From Beijerinckiaceae bacterium (lineage in GTDB: Bacteria > Pseudomonadota > Alphaproteobacteria > Rhizobiales > Beijerinckiaceae): DNA of 64,000 nt. Where the stretch lies: the NCBI GenBank assembly GCA_947478405.1, contig CANJVX010000008.1:27733-91732 (forward strand), in the 5' to 3' direction. Each line of letters starts with the position of its first letter. Position 1 is the first letter of the stretch. The translations under genes were made by a program, and so were the position numbers. Under the pieces are notes generated by a model that was not told the DNA's origin, made no database searches, and was given only the letters and a program-made list of their open reading frames with translations. Positions 10,719 to 19,692 of this stretch are shown here, in pieces.

Positions 10719-10747
10719 CTATAGGGGGATGGACGGGGAAGAGTCAA
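10719..10747 (-). promoter_or_regulatory. Sigma-70 type promoter of rplU-rpmA
   Basis: On the minus strand TTGACT (10742-10747) is followed after exactly 17 bases by CTATAG (10719-10724). This matches the housekeeping promoter of alphaproteobacteria (TTGAC, 17 bases, YTATA-like). It is the strongest promoter match I found in the window. Confidence 0.75.
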
Positions 10748-10818
10748 ACCCAAAAGACAGCCCGGAGCCCATTTTATGCCCATTTTGGGCGGATTGGGGC
10801 CCGGGCGCTCTTTCCCTT

Positions 10819-10920
10819 CGTCATTGCGAGCGCAGCGAAACAATCCATGGCGCAGCGGTTATCGGCCAAAGCCCGGGCCATGGATTGGCGCGTCGGCCTT
10901 CGGCCTACTCGCAATAACGA
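10819..10920. repeat. Dispersed palindromic repeat, copy 1
   Basis: Begins CGTCATTGCGAGCGCAGCG and ends CTCGCAATAACGA, with an imperfect palindrome between (CAATCCATGG against CCATGGATTGG). It lies between the divergent rplU promoter and the ornithine cyclodeaminase gene. With the rplU leader and promoter it fills the 434-base gene-free stretch 10536-10969, in which I see nothing else. Confidence 0.85.
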
Positions 10921-10969
10921 GGCAGGCGGCCTATCATAGGGCAAAATAACAACAGGGGGGCTCTCGTCC

Positions 10970-12076
10970 ATGACACTCATCATCAATAATGACGCCGTGC
11001 ATCAAGTTCTCACCATGCGCGACACGATTGACGCGCTCGAGGCCTCCTATCTGAACCTCGCCAAGGGCGAGGCAGTCTGCCGCCCGCGCATCGACATCCG
11101 CATCCCCACCAAAGACCCCAAGAAGAATTACCAATGGGGCACGATGGAAGGTGGTTCGACCGATGGCTATTTCGCCATTCGCATGAAATCCGACATCATC
11201 TACGAGCAAGAATATAATGGCGCGATCACGCAGGAAAAATATTGCATGAAGCCCGGCCTCTTCTGTGGCTTGATCCTGCTCACATCCATCCACAATGCCG
11301 AGCCACTCGCGCTGATCAATGATGGCCATTTGCAACACATGCGCGTTGGCGGTGATGGTGGCATTGGCGTGAAATATATGGCGCGCAAAGACGCCGAAGT
11401 GGTTGGTATTCTGGGTTCAGGCGGGATGGCGCGCACGCATATGCAGAGCTTCACCGCTGTGCGCAATATTAAAAAAGTGCAAATCTTCAGCCCGACGAAA
11501 GCCAATCGTGAAGCCTTTGCAGAAGAAATCCGCGCGCTTTACGGCATTGAAGTAAAAGTCTGCGATGCGCCCGAGCAAATCTATCGCGGTGCTGACATTA
11601 CTGCGGGCCTGACAGATTCTGCAGTGCCCGTTCTGAACGGCGATTTGCTGGAGCCTGGCACACATATCGTGAATATCGGCGGCAGCGGCATTCCAGACCA
11701 GAAGTCACTTGATCGCGTTGATGTCTATCTGCGTTTTGGCGATGCACCCGCGCCACGCGGCCGCCCGGAACTGGCCCTTGATGACGAATATATCGCATGG
11801 GAAGCGCGCCCCGATGCTTTCAAATTCGGCGATGGCCGCAAGGGCAAAAAAGCCCATGGCGTAACAATTCCTGAAAAGCGCATCACATTGTCGGATCTTG
11901 TTGAAGGCAAAGCCAAGGGCCGCACATCCGACAGCCAGATCACTTATTCAGAACGCGGCAACCTGCAAGGTGCGCAATTCTATGCCGTGGCGGGGCGCGT
12001 CTATGAATTGGCAAAAGCCGCGGGCTTGGGTCATGAAATCCCAACCGAATGGTTCTTGCAGGACATTCGTAACTGA
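10970..12076 (+). CDS. Ornithine cyclodeaminase / mu-crystallin family protein
   Basis: 368 residues. It has the family's Rossmann motif GILGSGGMARTH near residue 145 for NAD(P), the preceding GGDGGIGVKYMARKD, and FAIRMKSD in the substrate half. Members include ornithine cyclodeaminase, alanine dehydrogenase and ketimine reductases, so the substrate cannot be named. An insertion around residues 245-300 rich in charged residues makes it longer than the roughly 320-350 residue classical enzymes. A G-rich Shine-Dalgarno sequence (GGGGGG) lies 9 bases before the ATG. It stands alone, with a repeat upstream and a DedA-like gene 107 bases downstream. Confidence 0.85.
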   Translation: MTLIINNDAVHQVLTMRDTIDALEASYLNLAKGEAVCRPRIDIRIPTKDPKKNYQWGTMEGGSTDGYFAIRMKSDIIYEQEYNGAITQEKYCMKPGLFCGLILLTSIHNAEPLALINDGHLQHMRVGGDGGIGVKYMARKDAEVVGILGSGGMARTHMQSFTAVRNIKKVQIFSPTKANREAFAEEIRALYGIEVKVCDAPEQIYRGADITAGLTDSAVPVLNGDLLEPGTHIVNIGGSGIPDQKSLDRVDVYLRFGDAPAPRGRPELALDDEYIAWEARPDAFKFGDGRKGKKAHGVTIPEKRITLSDLVEGKAKGRTSDSQITYSERGNLQGAQFYAVAGRVYELAKAAGLGHEIPTEWFLQDIRN

Positions 12077-12183
12077 CGGACGCAAGAGCCTGCATCCTTG
12101 CAAGCCGGAGGCAAAGCAATCCAGAGGAGGCGCTGCCAGACCTCTCCTTGCTTGCGCCACCCATGCAATGTTAACGCTGACAC

Positions 12184-12765
12184 ATGTTCAAAAAGCTCTA
12201 CCACTGGACCTTGGCACTGGCTGAAAGCCCCCGCGCAACTTTCGCGCTGGGTGCTGTGTCTTTTGCCGAGAGTTCCTTCTTTCCGATCCCTCCCGATGTG
12301 ATCCTGGTGCCGATGGCGCTGGCGAAGCCACAGCGCGCGCTTTTCTATGCCCTCGTCTGCACGCTGACCTCGGTCGCGGGCGGCATTGTCGGCTATGGCA
12401 TCGGCTGGTTGCTGTGGGACACGCTCGGCCAATGGCTGATCAATCTCTATGGCTATGGCGCGCGCATAGAAGTCGTGAAGGCCGCCTATGACCAATGGGG
12501 CTGGCTGTTCATTCTGGTGAAGGGACTGACCCCCATCCCCTACAAACTCGTGACGATTGTCTCTGGACTGCTTGAATATAATTTCCCGCTCTTCGTTCTT
12601 CTGTCGCTTATCACACGCGGCGCACGTTTCTTTCTGATTGCGGGACTGCTCAACAAATTCGGCGAACCAATCCGAGATTTGCTCGACCGCTATTTCGGGG
12701 TTTTTCTGATGATCATCGCTGTCTTTGTGGTCGGCGGGTTCTGGCTGGCAGGACATTTCTTCTGA
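12184..12765 (+). CDS. YqaA/DedA family (VTT domain) membrane protein
   Basis: 193 residues with about four to five hydrophobic segments and the VTT-domain motifs FAESSFFPIPPDVILVP near residue 28 and GLTPIPYKLVTI near 118. Relatives are inner-membrane proteins thought to act as lipid scramblases or flippases, or to support membrane homeostasis. The stop overlaps the start of the next gene (TGATG), so it is coupled to the DsbB-like gene. Confidence 0.88.
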   Translation: MFKKLYHWTLALAESPRATFALGAVSFAESSFFPIPPDVILVPMALAKPQRALFYALVCTLTSVAGGIVGYGIGWLLWDTLGQWLINLYGYGARIEVVKAAYDQWGWLFILVKGLTPIPYKLVTIVSGLLEYNFPLFVLLSLITRGARFFLIAGLLNKFGEPIRDLLDRYFGVFLMIIAVFVVGGFWLAGHFF

Positions 12766-13253
12766 TGCTGGACAGGATAACCCCAGCACGCGCCGCCACC
12801 ATCATCGCACTTGTCGCTCTCGCGACCATTACAGGCGCGTGGATTTTTGAAGCCTTTGGTTATCTGCCCTGCGAACTCTGCCTGAAGCAGCGCATCGCTT
12901 ATTATATAGGCATGCCGCTCGCGGCTTTAACGGCGCTCGTCGTTATCAAAAGCACATCCCTCGCACGCGCGCTATTTTTGGCATGCGCTTTCTTGTGGTT
13001 AGGCAGCGCGCTTTTTGGCGCTTATCACGCCGGCATCGAATGGGGCTTCTGGCCCGGCCCCGCCGCTTGCACGGGTACCGGCTCATCAGCTGGCAGCATG
13101 GATGATTTCATGACGCAATTGCAGACGACGCAAGTCGTGCAATGCGACAAAGTGGCAATCCGAATGATCGGCCTATCTCTGGCGGGGTGGAACGCTGTTA
13201 TTTCAGCTGGGCTTTCAGCCCTCGCCATCATCGGTGCGCGCGCAAAGCCTTAA
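12765..13253 (+). CDS. Disulfide bond formation protein B family
   Basis: 162 residues with four membrane segments. CELCLKQR near residue 37 is the first periplasmic CxxC loop. AACTGTGSS and VVQCDK in the second loop supply the pair that would reoxidise DsbA, with quinone as acceptor. No dsbA lies nearby. It is coupled to the preceding membrane gene. Its stop codon overlaps that of the convergent rlmN in the shared bases TTAA. Confidence 0.9.
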   Translation: MLDRITPARAATIIALVALATITGAWIFEAFGYLPCELCLKQRIAYYIGMPLAALTALVVIKSTSLARALFLACAFLWLGSALFGAYHAGIEWGFWPGPAACTGTGSSAGSMDDFMTQLQTTQVVQCDKVAIRMIGLSLAGWNAVISAGLSALAIIGARAKP

Positions 13254-14449
13254 GCTTCGTCATCCAATGCGAGGCGCGCACGGGCGCGCAGCTTTTCCGT
13301 CTCGGACTTCAATTGTCCGCAAGCTGCCAGAATGTCACGCCCACGCGGCGTGCGCACCGGGCTTGCATATCCTGCATTGAAGACAATGTCGGAGAAGGTC
13401 TCGATCGTCTCCCAATCGGAACATTCATATTGTGCGCCAGGCCAGGGATTGAAGGGGATCAAATTGATCTTCGCCGGAATCCCCTTCAGCATGCGCACCA
13501 ATTCGCGCGCGTCTGTCGGTGAATCATTCACGCCCTTCAGCATCACATATTCAAACGTGATGCGGCGCGAATTGGATGCACCCGGATAAGTGCGGCACGC
13601 TTCCAAAAGATCGCGCAGCGGATATTTTTTGTTCAGCGGCACAAGCTTGTTGCGTAGCTCGTCATTGGTCGCGTGCAACGAAATAGCGAGCATCGTGCCC
13701 GAGGCTTCACCCAAGGGGGCAATCTGCGGCACAACGCCCGATGTCGAGACGGTTATGCGGCGCTTGGACAAAGATAGCCCTTCGCCATCCGTCAGCACAC
13801 CAATCGCATCATTTACTTCATCGAAATTATACAGCGGCTCGCCCATGCCCATGAAGACAATGTTGGAGACGGGACGCACACCTTCGCCTGCTGGAATAAG
13901 ACCATCATCATCGGGGCGTGTGCGGCCGGGATAATCGCCCAGCATGTCGCGCGCGACAACGAGCTGCTGCACAATTTCCTGCGCCGACAAATTGCGCACG
14001 AGTTTCTGTGTGCCTGTGTGGCAGAAGGTGCAGGTCAGCGTGCAGCCCACTTGGCTGGAAATGCAAAGCGTGCCGCGATCACTTTCTGGAATATAGACAC
14101 ATTCAATTTCTGCGCCCTTATCCTGCGCGTCCACCGGCGGCATGCGGATCAGCCATTTGCGTGTGCCATCCTGCGACAATTGCGCAGCGACGACTTGCGG
14201 GCGACCCAGCGTGTAATGCTCGGCCAATTTGGCGCGCAAAACTTTTGAGACATTGAGCATGGCATCGAACGAAGTCGCGCCTTGAAAATAAATCCAATGC
14301 CAAAGTTGGCCCACCCGCATGCGCTGCTCGCGCTCGGGCACGCCAATGGCGCCAAGTGCCTCAGCCAATTGCGCACGCGTTTTGCCCACCAGCGAGGGGC
14401 GAGCATGGGGATCAAAAATGGAGGGGCTCTCGTTCATGGGCGGGCTCAT
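13250..14449 (-). CDS. rlmN: Dual-specificity RNA methyltransferase (23S A2503 / tRNA A37)
   Basis: 399 residues. Radical SAM enzyme methylating C2 of adenine 2503 in 23S rRNA and A37 in some tRNAs. The cluster motif CTLTCTFC lies near residue 135; [10 protein letters not shown] near 203 and [11 protein letters not shown] follow. The C-terminal Cys that resolves the covalent intermediate fits [10 protein letters not shown]. The region around [11 protein letters not shown] is the usual N-terminus; MNESPS is an alternative start four codons in. It ends convergently with the DsbB-like gene. Confidence 0.96.
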   Translation of the reverse strand: MSPPMNESPSIFDPHARPSLVGKTRAQLAEALGAIGVPEREQRMRVGQLWHWIYFQGATSFDAMLNVSKVLRAKLAEHYTLGRPQVVAAQLSQDGTRKWLIRMPPVDAQDKGAEIECVYIPESDRGTLCISSQVGCTLTCTFCHTGTQKLVRNLSAQEIVQQLVVARDMLGDYPGRTRPDDDGLIPAGEGVRPVSNIVFMGMGEPLYNFDEVNDAIGVLTDGEGLSLSKRRITVSTSGVVPQIAPLGEASGTMLAISLHATNDELRNKLVPLNKKYPLRDLLEACRTYPGASNSRRITFEYVMLKGVNDSPTDARELVRMLKGIPAKINLIPFNPWPGAQYECSDWETIETFSDIVFNAGYASPVRTPRGRDILAACGQLKSETEKLRARARLALDDEA

Positions 14450-14495
14450 AGCAGTTTTGGGCCCTCATTGCGAGCACCAGCAAAGCACTGACGGG

Positions 14496-15380
14496 TTAGA
14501 GCTTCTTCTCTTGCACCTTCAGCGCATCCGCCAGTCGCATCTTGGCTGAGCCCGGCGCCAGCGGCTTTTGCTGGTTTTCATGCGGTGCCCAGCCAGACAG
14601 CCAGACAAACTCAAAGGTGGCGCGCAGACGACCATCAGGATCAGCAAAGCGCGACTGGTAAATCTCCGCCGCTTTCATCAGAACCGCGCGGCGCAGGGGC
14701 CTGAGATCACGCGCAACAAGCGCATTGGTCGCGCCCATAGCGCGCAAATCACGCAAGAGACCAAACATGGACGCATAGCGCACGATAATCGTGTCGGAAT
14801 CCGTCACCGGCAACGCAAAGCCTGCGCGTTGCAGCAACCCGCCCATGTCACGCAGATCAGCAAAGGGCGCGATGCGCGGCGAGACGCCACCCATGACGGC
14901 CTCTTCGGCTTCCGCAAAGGCCAGCCTTAATTCCTGCAGGGATTGACCGCCTATCAGACAACCCATGAACAGACCATCAGGAGCAAGACTGCGCCGGATC
15001 TGGATGAGCGCGCCCGGCAGATCATTCACAAATTGCAATGCGAGTGCAGAAACGACGAGATCAAAGGACTTTTCTGAAAATGGCAGGGCTTCCTCATCCG
15101 CCACCATGCCGGTCCATAGGCCCTCACCAAGTGCTTGCGCAACAGGTGCCGTGCGCACCAGTTTTTCCGGGACACGCGCTGTCATGAGCGAGGCAAGTGC
15201 TGGTGTCGGCGTTCCGAGATCAAGAATGCGCGGAAAGGGACGCAAGACCGCCGAGAGACGATCCGCAAAATCACCCGCCACATGATCAACCAGAAAGCCA
15301 GCCGCACCTTGCGCATAGGCGCGCGCCAGTCGGGTGCGCAAAAGTGCGCGGTCGAAGACAATATGTGCGGGCGTATTCAT
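14496..15380 (-). CDS. SAM-dependent methyltransferase, BioC/NDUFAF5-like
   Basis: 294 residues from ATG 15380 (MNTPAHIVFDRALLR). The 20 extra residues in the track come from a repeat copy. The Rossmann motif I is altered (ILDLGTPTPALASL where GxGxG is normal). The acidic EALPFSEKSFDLVVSALALQFVNDLPGAL and the MGCLIGGQSLQELRLAF region resemble alphaproteobacterial relatives of human NDUFAF5, a complex I assembly factor that hydroxylates an Arg. That suggests a role in complex I assembly more than in biotin synthesis; inference from family resemblance only. Confidence 0.82.
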   Translation of the reverse strand: MNTPAHIVFDRALLRTRLARAYAQGAAGFLVDHVAGDFADRLSAVLRPFPRILDLGTPTPALASLMTARVPEKLVRTAPVAQALGEGLWTGMVADEEALPFSEKSFDLVVSALALQFVNDLPGALIQIRRSLAPDGLFMGCLIGGQSLQELRLAFAEAEEAVMGGVSPRIAPFADLRDMGGLLQRAGFALPVTDSDTIIVRYASMFGLLRDLRAMGATNALVARDLRPLRRAVLMKAAEIYQSRFADPDGRLRATFEFVWLSGWAPHENQQKPLAPGSAKMRLADALKVQEKKL

Positions 15381-15397
15381 CAAGGCCTTATAGCGCT

Positions 15398-15500
15398 GAC
15401 ATTGCAAAAAGCGCCAGCGATGCGGCAATCCATAGCGCAAAAGCTCGTCAGAAAGGCGCCATGGATTGCCGCGTCGGGCTAACGCCCTCCTCGCAATGAC
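15398..15500. repeat. Dispersed palindromic repeat, copy 2 (degenerate left arm)
   Basis: The left arm reads CATTGCAAAAAGCGCCAGCG, a decayed form of the consensus; the right arm is intact, ending CTCCTCGCAATGAC. It occupies the divergent gap between the methyltransferase and comF genes and creates false N-terminal extensions in the ORF track. Confidence 0.75.
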
Positions 15501-15526
15501 AATGAAATGAGATTAGCCTTATTCCC

Positions 15527-16249
15527 ATGCGGCTCGTCTCTTTTGTCCTGGATCGGATTTACCCCCCCACCTGCCTCGCCTGCCGGGCGGCTGTGGATGA
15601 AGCGGGCACGCTCTGCCCCACCTGCTGGAGGGCCATGCCCTTTATCGAACAGCCCTATTGCGAGCGGCTGGGCCTGCCCTTCGCCCAAGAACTCGGCCCC
15701 GGGCTCATCTCGCCAGCAGCGGAGGTGAACCCGCCGGTCTTTGCCCGCGCGCGTGCCGTCGCCCGCTATGATGGCCCTGCCCGCAAGCTCGCCCAGCGGC
15801 TGAAATACAATGACCGGCTCGATCTCGCACCCGCCATGGGCCGCTGGATGGCCCGAGCGGGAACTGAAATTCTTAGCGAAGCCGACCTCATCACCCCTGT
15901 TCCACTGCATCGCGTGCGGCTTTGGCGGCGGCGCTTCAATCAGGCTGCCGTGCTGGCAGGCCATGTCGCCCGCCATGCCCGCCTGCCCTGCGAAACCGGG
16001 CTGATCGAGCGCATCAAGGCCACCCGCCCGCAAGTGGGCCTCACCCGAGAGGAGCGCGCCAGCAATCTGCAGGGTGCCTTTCGCCTCACGCCGGAGGCGG
16101 CCGGCCTGGCTGTCGAGCGTCGCATTGTGCTCATTGATGATGTGCTGACAACAGGCGCCACGCTCAATGCCTGTGCGCGCGCTTTGTTGAAGGCGGGTGC
16201 CGCCCGCGTCGATGCGCTCACCTTTGCCCGGGTTGTGAGCGGGGCGTGA
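15527..16249 (+). CDS. comF: ComF family phosphoribosyltransferase-like protein
   Basis: 240 residues. An N-terminal zinc ribbon (CLACRAAV, then CPTCWRAM) is followed by a type I phosphoribosyltransferase domain with the PRPP-binding loop VLIDDVLTTGAT near residue 200. ComF proteins are needed for DNA uptake in competent bacteria and are linked to the replication-restart or recombination machinery; the reaction is unknown. It is first in a tight plus-strand run with grxC, DUF1178, a methyltransferase and a pseudouridine synthase. Confidence 0.9.
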   Translation: MRLVSFVLDRIYPPTCLACRAAVDEAGTLCPTCWRAMPFIEQPYCERLGLPFAQELGPGLISPAAEVNPPVFARARAVARYDGPARKLAQRLKYNDRLDLAPAMGRWMARAGTEILSEADLITPVPLHRVRLWRRRFNQAAVLAGHVARHARLPCETGLIERIKATRPQVGLTREERASNLQGAFRLTPEAAGLAVERRIVLIDDVLTTGATLNACARALLKAGAARVDALTFARVVSGA

Positions 16250-16289
16250 CAGACCATATAAGGGGGCTCGACAGATCAGGACGAGCTCG

Positions 16290-16550
16290 ATGCAAAGCGT
16301 CACCATCTATACCAAAGCGACCTGCGGCTATTGCGCGGCGGCCAAAGCGCTTCTGAAATCCAAAAATGTCACCTTTGACGAAATACCCGTCGACGGAGAT
16401 GTCACCAAGCAGGAAGAAATGACCAAGCGCGCGAATGGTGGCTGGACGGTGCCCCAGATTTTCATCGGCACCACACATGTGGGCGGTTGCGATGATCTGC
16501 ATGCGCTGGAACGCGCGGGCAAGCTTGACGCTTTGCTCAATGGCGGCTGA
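16290..16550 (+). CDS. grxC: Glutaredoxin 3
   Basis: 86 residues, a standard dithiol glutaredoxin. The active site is CGYC at residues 12-15, with the cis-Pro loop TVPQIF and the glutathione-binding GGCDDL. It reduces protein or mixed disulfides with glutathione. It follows comF by 40 bases and precedes the DUF1178 gene by 6; comF-grxC-DUF1178 is a recurrent alphaproteobacterial trio. Confidence 0.96.
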   Translation: MQSVTIYTKATCGYCAAAKALLKSKNVTFDEIPVDGDVTKQEEMTKRANGGWTVPQIFIGTTHVGGCDDLHALERAGKLDALLNGG

Positions 16551-16556
16551 CCCACA

Positions 16557-17051
16557 ATGATCAAATATGCGCTGATCTGCGAAGCGGATCATGAATTCGA
16601 AAGCTGGTTTCCTGACAGCGCCTCTTATGACAAGCAGGTGAAGCGCGGCCTTGTCGCCTGCCCGCTGTGCGACAGTGTCAAAGTGTCGAAAGCGATTATG
16701 GCGCCCAATGTCGCGCGCAAAGATCAAGACCGCGCCATCGCAGCTGACAATGATGATGTGCCTACGCCTACGCCTGCGGCTGCGGCTTCGGCGCCACAAG
16801 TACAAGATATTGCACTGCTTGATGAGCAGCAGCAGCAATTGCGCGGCATGATCCGCGAGCTGCATGAAAAGATTGTCGCCAATACGGATGATGTGGGCGA
16901 AAACTTCCCCGAAGAAGCGCGCAAAATGCACGACGGTGAGACGCCCGCACGCTCCATTCGCGGCAAGGCGAGCTTTGAAGAAGCGCGCGAATTGCTGGAA
17001 GACGGCATTCCCGTGCTGCCCATTCCCGACCTGCCGGAAGAACGCAATTGA
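16557..17051 (+). CDS. DUF1178 family protein
   Basis: 164 residues. The N-terminal 55 residues form a zinc-ribbon-like module (MIKYALICEADHEFESWF, ACPLCDS) ending in the conserved KAIMAPNV. A Pro/Thr/Ala linker follows, then a helical tail ending in IPVLPIPDLPEERN. The function is unknown. The stop overlaps the following methyltransferase start (TTGA), implying coupled translation. Confidence 0.9.
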   Translation: MIKYALICEADHEFESWFPDSASYDKQVKRGLVACPLCDSVKVSKAIMAPNVARKDQDRAIAADNDDVPTPTPAAAASAPQVQDIALLDEQQQQLRGMIRELHEKIVANTDDVGENFPEEARKMHDGETPARSIRGKASFEEARELLEDGIPVLPIPDLPEERN

Positions 17052-17968
17052 ATTTTCCCGAACTGCTGAATGCCTATGGCGCACCGCCGCTGGAAATCAC
17101 AGGCGATCTCTCGCGCCTGCCGCAATTCTCGCCCCTCACCCCCGGCGCGCTTGCATTGGATGATGCAGCACCACGCAGCCTCGACACATTGGTCATGCTG
17201 GCCCCGCCCGGCACCATCGAGCGTCGCGCAGCACTCGCGCTGGCTCTGCGCGCGCTGAAAGAAGACGCCTGCCTTGTGGCACTTGCACCCAAGGACAAAG
17301 GCGGTTCGCGCCTTGCAGGTGATCTTGAATCTTTGGGCTGCACGTTTGAAGAAAGTTCAAAGCGCCACCACCGCATTTGCATCACACGCGACAAGGGCCA
17401 TCCGGACAAAATCGCGCAAGCCATTGCCGATGGCGCGCCGCGCTTTGACGAAGAACTTGGCCTATGGACGCAACCCGGCGTGTTCAGCTGGAACCGCATC
17501 GATCCGGGCAGCGCTTTGCTTGTTGCCCATCTTCCTGATCTGTCGGGACGCGGCCTTGATCTGGGCAGCGGCTTGGGCGTGCTCTCGCATGCTGTGTTGC
17601 GCTCGCCCAAAGTCAGCGCGCTGACACTGGTTGAACTTGATGCGCGTGCGCTGGCCTGTTCGCGCCGCAATGTCAGTGATGGCCGTGCGCATTTTCTGCA
17701 AGCCGATGCGCGCCGATTGACAGACGCCAATTTGAAAGCGCTCGATTTCGTGGTGATGAACCCGCCCTTCCATGATGGCGGCGCGGAAGATAAATCACTC
17801 GGCCAATCATTCATCAAGACAGCGGCCGGCGCTTTGCGCAAAGGCGGCGCGCTATATGCGGTGGCCAATCGCCACCTGCCTTATGAAAATGTGCTCAAAG
17901 AACATTTCCGCCGCGTGAACCTTGTGGCGGAAGAGGCCGGCTTCAAATTGTTTGAGGCGATTGCGTGA
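17048..17968 (+). CDS. Class I SAM methyltransferase, RsmC-like
   Basis: 306 residues with the two-domain layout of RsmC/RlmG: a degenerate N-terminal domain (about 1-150) and a catalytic C-terminal domain with GLDLGSGLGVLSH (motif I) and VMNPPFHDGG (the NPPF motif of N-guanine methyltransferases). It probably methylates a guanine in rRNA, G1207 of 16S being the E. coli RsmC target; the exact base is inference. The start is a TTG overlapping the previous stop, and its own stop overlaps the next start, so it is translated as part of a chain. Confidence 0.85.
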   Translation: MNFPELLNAYGAPPLEITGDLSRLPQFSPLTPGALALDDAAPRSLDTLVMLAPPGTIERRAALALALRALKEDACLVALAPKDKGGSRLAGDLESLGCTFEESSKRHHRICITRDKGHPDKIAQAIADGAPRFDEELGLWTQPGVFSWNRIDPGSALLVAHLPDLSGRGLDLGSGLGVLSHAVLRSPKVSALTLVELDARALACSRRNVSDGRAHFLQADARRLTDANLKALDFVVMNPPFHDGGAEDKSLGQSFIKTAAGALRKGGALYAVANRHLPYENVLKEHFRRVNLVAEEAGFKLFEAIA

Positions 17969-18699
17969 GCAAGCCAACAACCATCCGGCTCGACAAGCTG
18001 CTCGCCAATCTGGGTTACGGCTCGCGCCGCGAGATTGCCATGTTTGCGCAAGCGGGACGCTTTCTGCTCGATGGCGCGCGCATTGCGCATGTGGATGAAC
18101 GCATCGCGCTCACCCCCGATCTGCCCGCGCGCCTGACTTTTTATGGCGAAGAGCTCGACCCGCTGCCCGGCTGCGTGGTGATGATGCACAAGCCGCTGGG
18201 CGTGACCTGTTCGCACAAAGAAGCGGGGACACGCGTCTATTCGCTTTTGCCCGATCGCTGGCAGCGCCGCGATCCGGCTTTTTCAACCGTAGGGCGGCTC
18301 GACAAAGAAACCTCGGGCCTGTTGCTGCTCACCGACGATGGCGCCTTTCTACACAATGTGATTTCGCCCAAGCGTAACATCGCCAAACGCTATCGCGCGA
18401 CCCTCGACCGCTCTTTGCGCGGCGATGAGACGGCAATTTTTGCGGCCGGCACGATGATGCTGGAAGGCGAAAAGACCCCGCTTCTGCCAGCCGCGCTGGA
18501 TGTCGTGTCCGAGCGCGAAGCGATGCTGACAATTACAGAAGGCCGCTACCACCAAGTGCGCCGCATGTTTGCGGCAGTGGGCAATCACGTAGTGAGCCTG
18601 CATCGCGAAGCGATTGGCGGGCTGGTGCTGCCGGAGGATTTGGCGCCGGGTGAGTTTATGGTGTTGGGGGAAGAGGAGAAGGCGGGGATTTTCGGGTAG
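17965..18699 (+). CDS. Pseudouridine synthase, RsuA/RluE family
   Basis: 244 residues. An S4 RNA-binding domain (RLDKLLANLGYGSRREI) covers about 1-55, followed by the catalytic domain with GRLDKETSGLLLLT, where the Asp is the nucleophile, and the family signature EGRYHQVRRMFAAVG. The length fits RsuA, which modifies U516 of 16S rRNA, but RluE/RluF cannot be excluded. GTG start overlapping the methyltransferase stop. Confidence 0.9.
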   Translation: MSKPTTIRLDKLLANLGYGSRREIAMFAQAGRFLLDGARIAHVDERIALTPDLPARLTFYGEELDPLPGCVVMMHKPLGVTCSHKEAGTRVYSLLPDRWQRRDPAFSTVGRLDKETSGLLLLTDDGAFLHNVISPKRNIAKRYRATLDRSLRGDETAIFAAGTMMLEGEKTPLLPAALDVVSEREAMLTITEGRYHQVRRMFAAVGNHVVSLHREAIGGLVLPEDLAPGEFMVLGEEEKAGIFG

Positions 18700-18721
18700 G
18701 TCACCCACCGCACGCCTGCCC

Positions 18722-18750
18722 CGTCATTGCGAGCGCAGCGAAGCAATCTA
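18722..18750. repeat. Dispersed repeat, solitary left arm (copy 3)
   Basis: Only the outer arm CGTCATTGCGAGCGCAGCG followed by AAGCAATC is present, ending just before the ubiG stop. It looks like a truncated copy between two convergent genes. Confidence 0.7.
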
Positions 18751-18753
18751 GTC

Positions 18754-19515
18754 TTAGGGCTTGAGCCCCACACACATATAATTCACATCCGTATCGAGCG
18801 ACTGAGACCACTTGTCCCGCAGCGGGTTGTAAACCACGCCCGCCACATCAAAAACCTCAGCCCCACCTGCCGCCATCGCGCCTTCAAGCTCTGAGGGCTT
18901 GACGAATTTTTCCCATTGGTGCGTGCCGGCGGGCACCCAGCGCAGCACATATTCGGCGCCCACAATCGCCAGAGCAAAAGACTTCAGCGTGCGGTTGAGG
19001 GTCGCCATAAACAGCAAGCCATTCGGCTTCACCAATCCTGCGCAGGTTTTCACGAAAGCCTGCACATCCGTCACATGCTCCACCACTTCCATCGCGGTGA
19101 CGACATCAAAGCACGCGCCCTCGCTCAACAAATCTTCAGCCGTCACCGCGCGATAGGTCACCTGCGTGCCGGTCTCGCGCGCATGCGCGGATGCAATCGC
19201 AATATTGCCTGCCGCCGGATCAATACCCGTCACATCGGCGCCAAGACGCGCCAGCGGCTCGGCGAGGATGCCGCCGCCGCAGCCGATATCGAGCAGCGAG
19301 AGACCCGCCAACGGGCTCGGGCGCTTCACGTCGCGCGGGCGGGCGGTCTCGCCGGCGGGGAAATGCTGGCAGATATGGTCGCGGATATAGGCAATGCGCA
19401 CCGGATTCAGGCGATGCAGCGGGCGCATGGAACCGTTTTCGGCCCACCAGTCCTCGCCCAAAGCCTCGAAACGGGCGACATCCGCCTCATCCACCGTGCC
19501 GCGATTGGCCACCAT
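18754..19515 (-). CDS. ubiG: 3-demethylubiquinol / 2-polyprenyl-6-hydroxyphenol O-methyltransferase
   Basis: 253 residues from ATG 19515 (MVANRGTVDEADVARFE), the family's usual beginning; the track's upstream start adds 30 unrelated residues. Catalyses both O-methylations of ubiquinone synthesis with SAM. Visible are WWAENGSMRPLHRLNPVR, motif I LLDIGCGGGILAEPLARLG, and VVTAMEVVEHV. It is divergent from lysC. Its tail (NYMCVGLKP) is slightly shorter than in many relatives, where the repeat arm now follows. Confidence 0.95.
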   Translation of the reverse strand: MVANRGTVDEADVARFEALGEDWWAENGSMRPLHRLNPVRIAYIRDHICQHFPAGETARPRDVKRPSPLAGLSLLDIGCGGGILAEPLARLGADVTGIDPAAGNIAIASAHARETGTQVTYRAVTAEDLLSEGACFDVVTAMEVVEHVTDVQAFVKTCAGLVKPNGLLFMATLNRTLKSFALAIVGAEYVLRWVPAGTHQWEKFVKPSELEGAMAAGGAEVFDVAGVVYNPLRDKWSQSLDTDVNYMCVGLKP

Positions 19516-19570
19516 TGCTTTTGCCTCGTTACGCCTAACCGAAGTGCCTCGAAAAGAGGCTGAAATCAGG

Positions 19571-19628
19571 GCCAAGCAATTGACTTGGCGCCCCGCCGCC
19601 GTCATCTATACGCGCCTTTATACGCGCC
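19571..19628 (+). promoter_or_regulatory. Candidate lysC promoter region with inverted and direct repeats
   Basis: TTGACT (19580-19585) lies inside the inverted repeat GCCAAG / CTTGGC (19571-19589). Downstream, TATACGCGCC occurs twice (19607-19616 and 19619-19628) with a 12-base period. TCTATA at 19605 would be a -10 only with a 19-base spacer, longer than ideal, so the promoter assignment is tentative. Confidence 0.4.
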
Positions 19629-19692
19629 CTGCGGCCTGGGGGGAACCTTCCCCTCCCCGCACTATCCCATCGGTTCTTTAGATTAGGCTCCT

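Noticed and set aside
14496-15380. Call of this methyltransferase as BioC (biotin synthesis)
   Set aside because: The altered SAM motif and overall resemblance to NDUFAF5-like proteins, and the absence of bio genes nearby, make that name unsafe.
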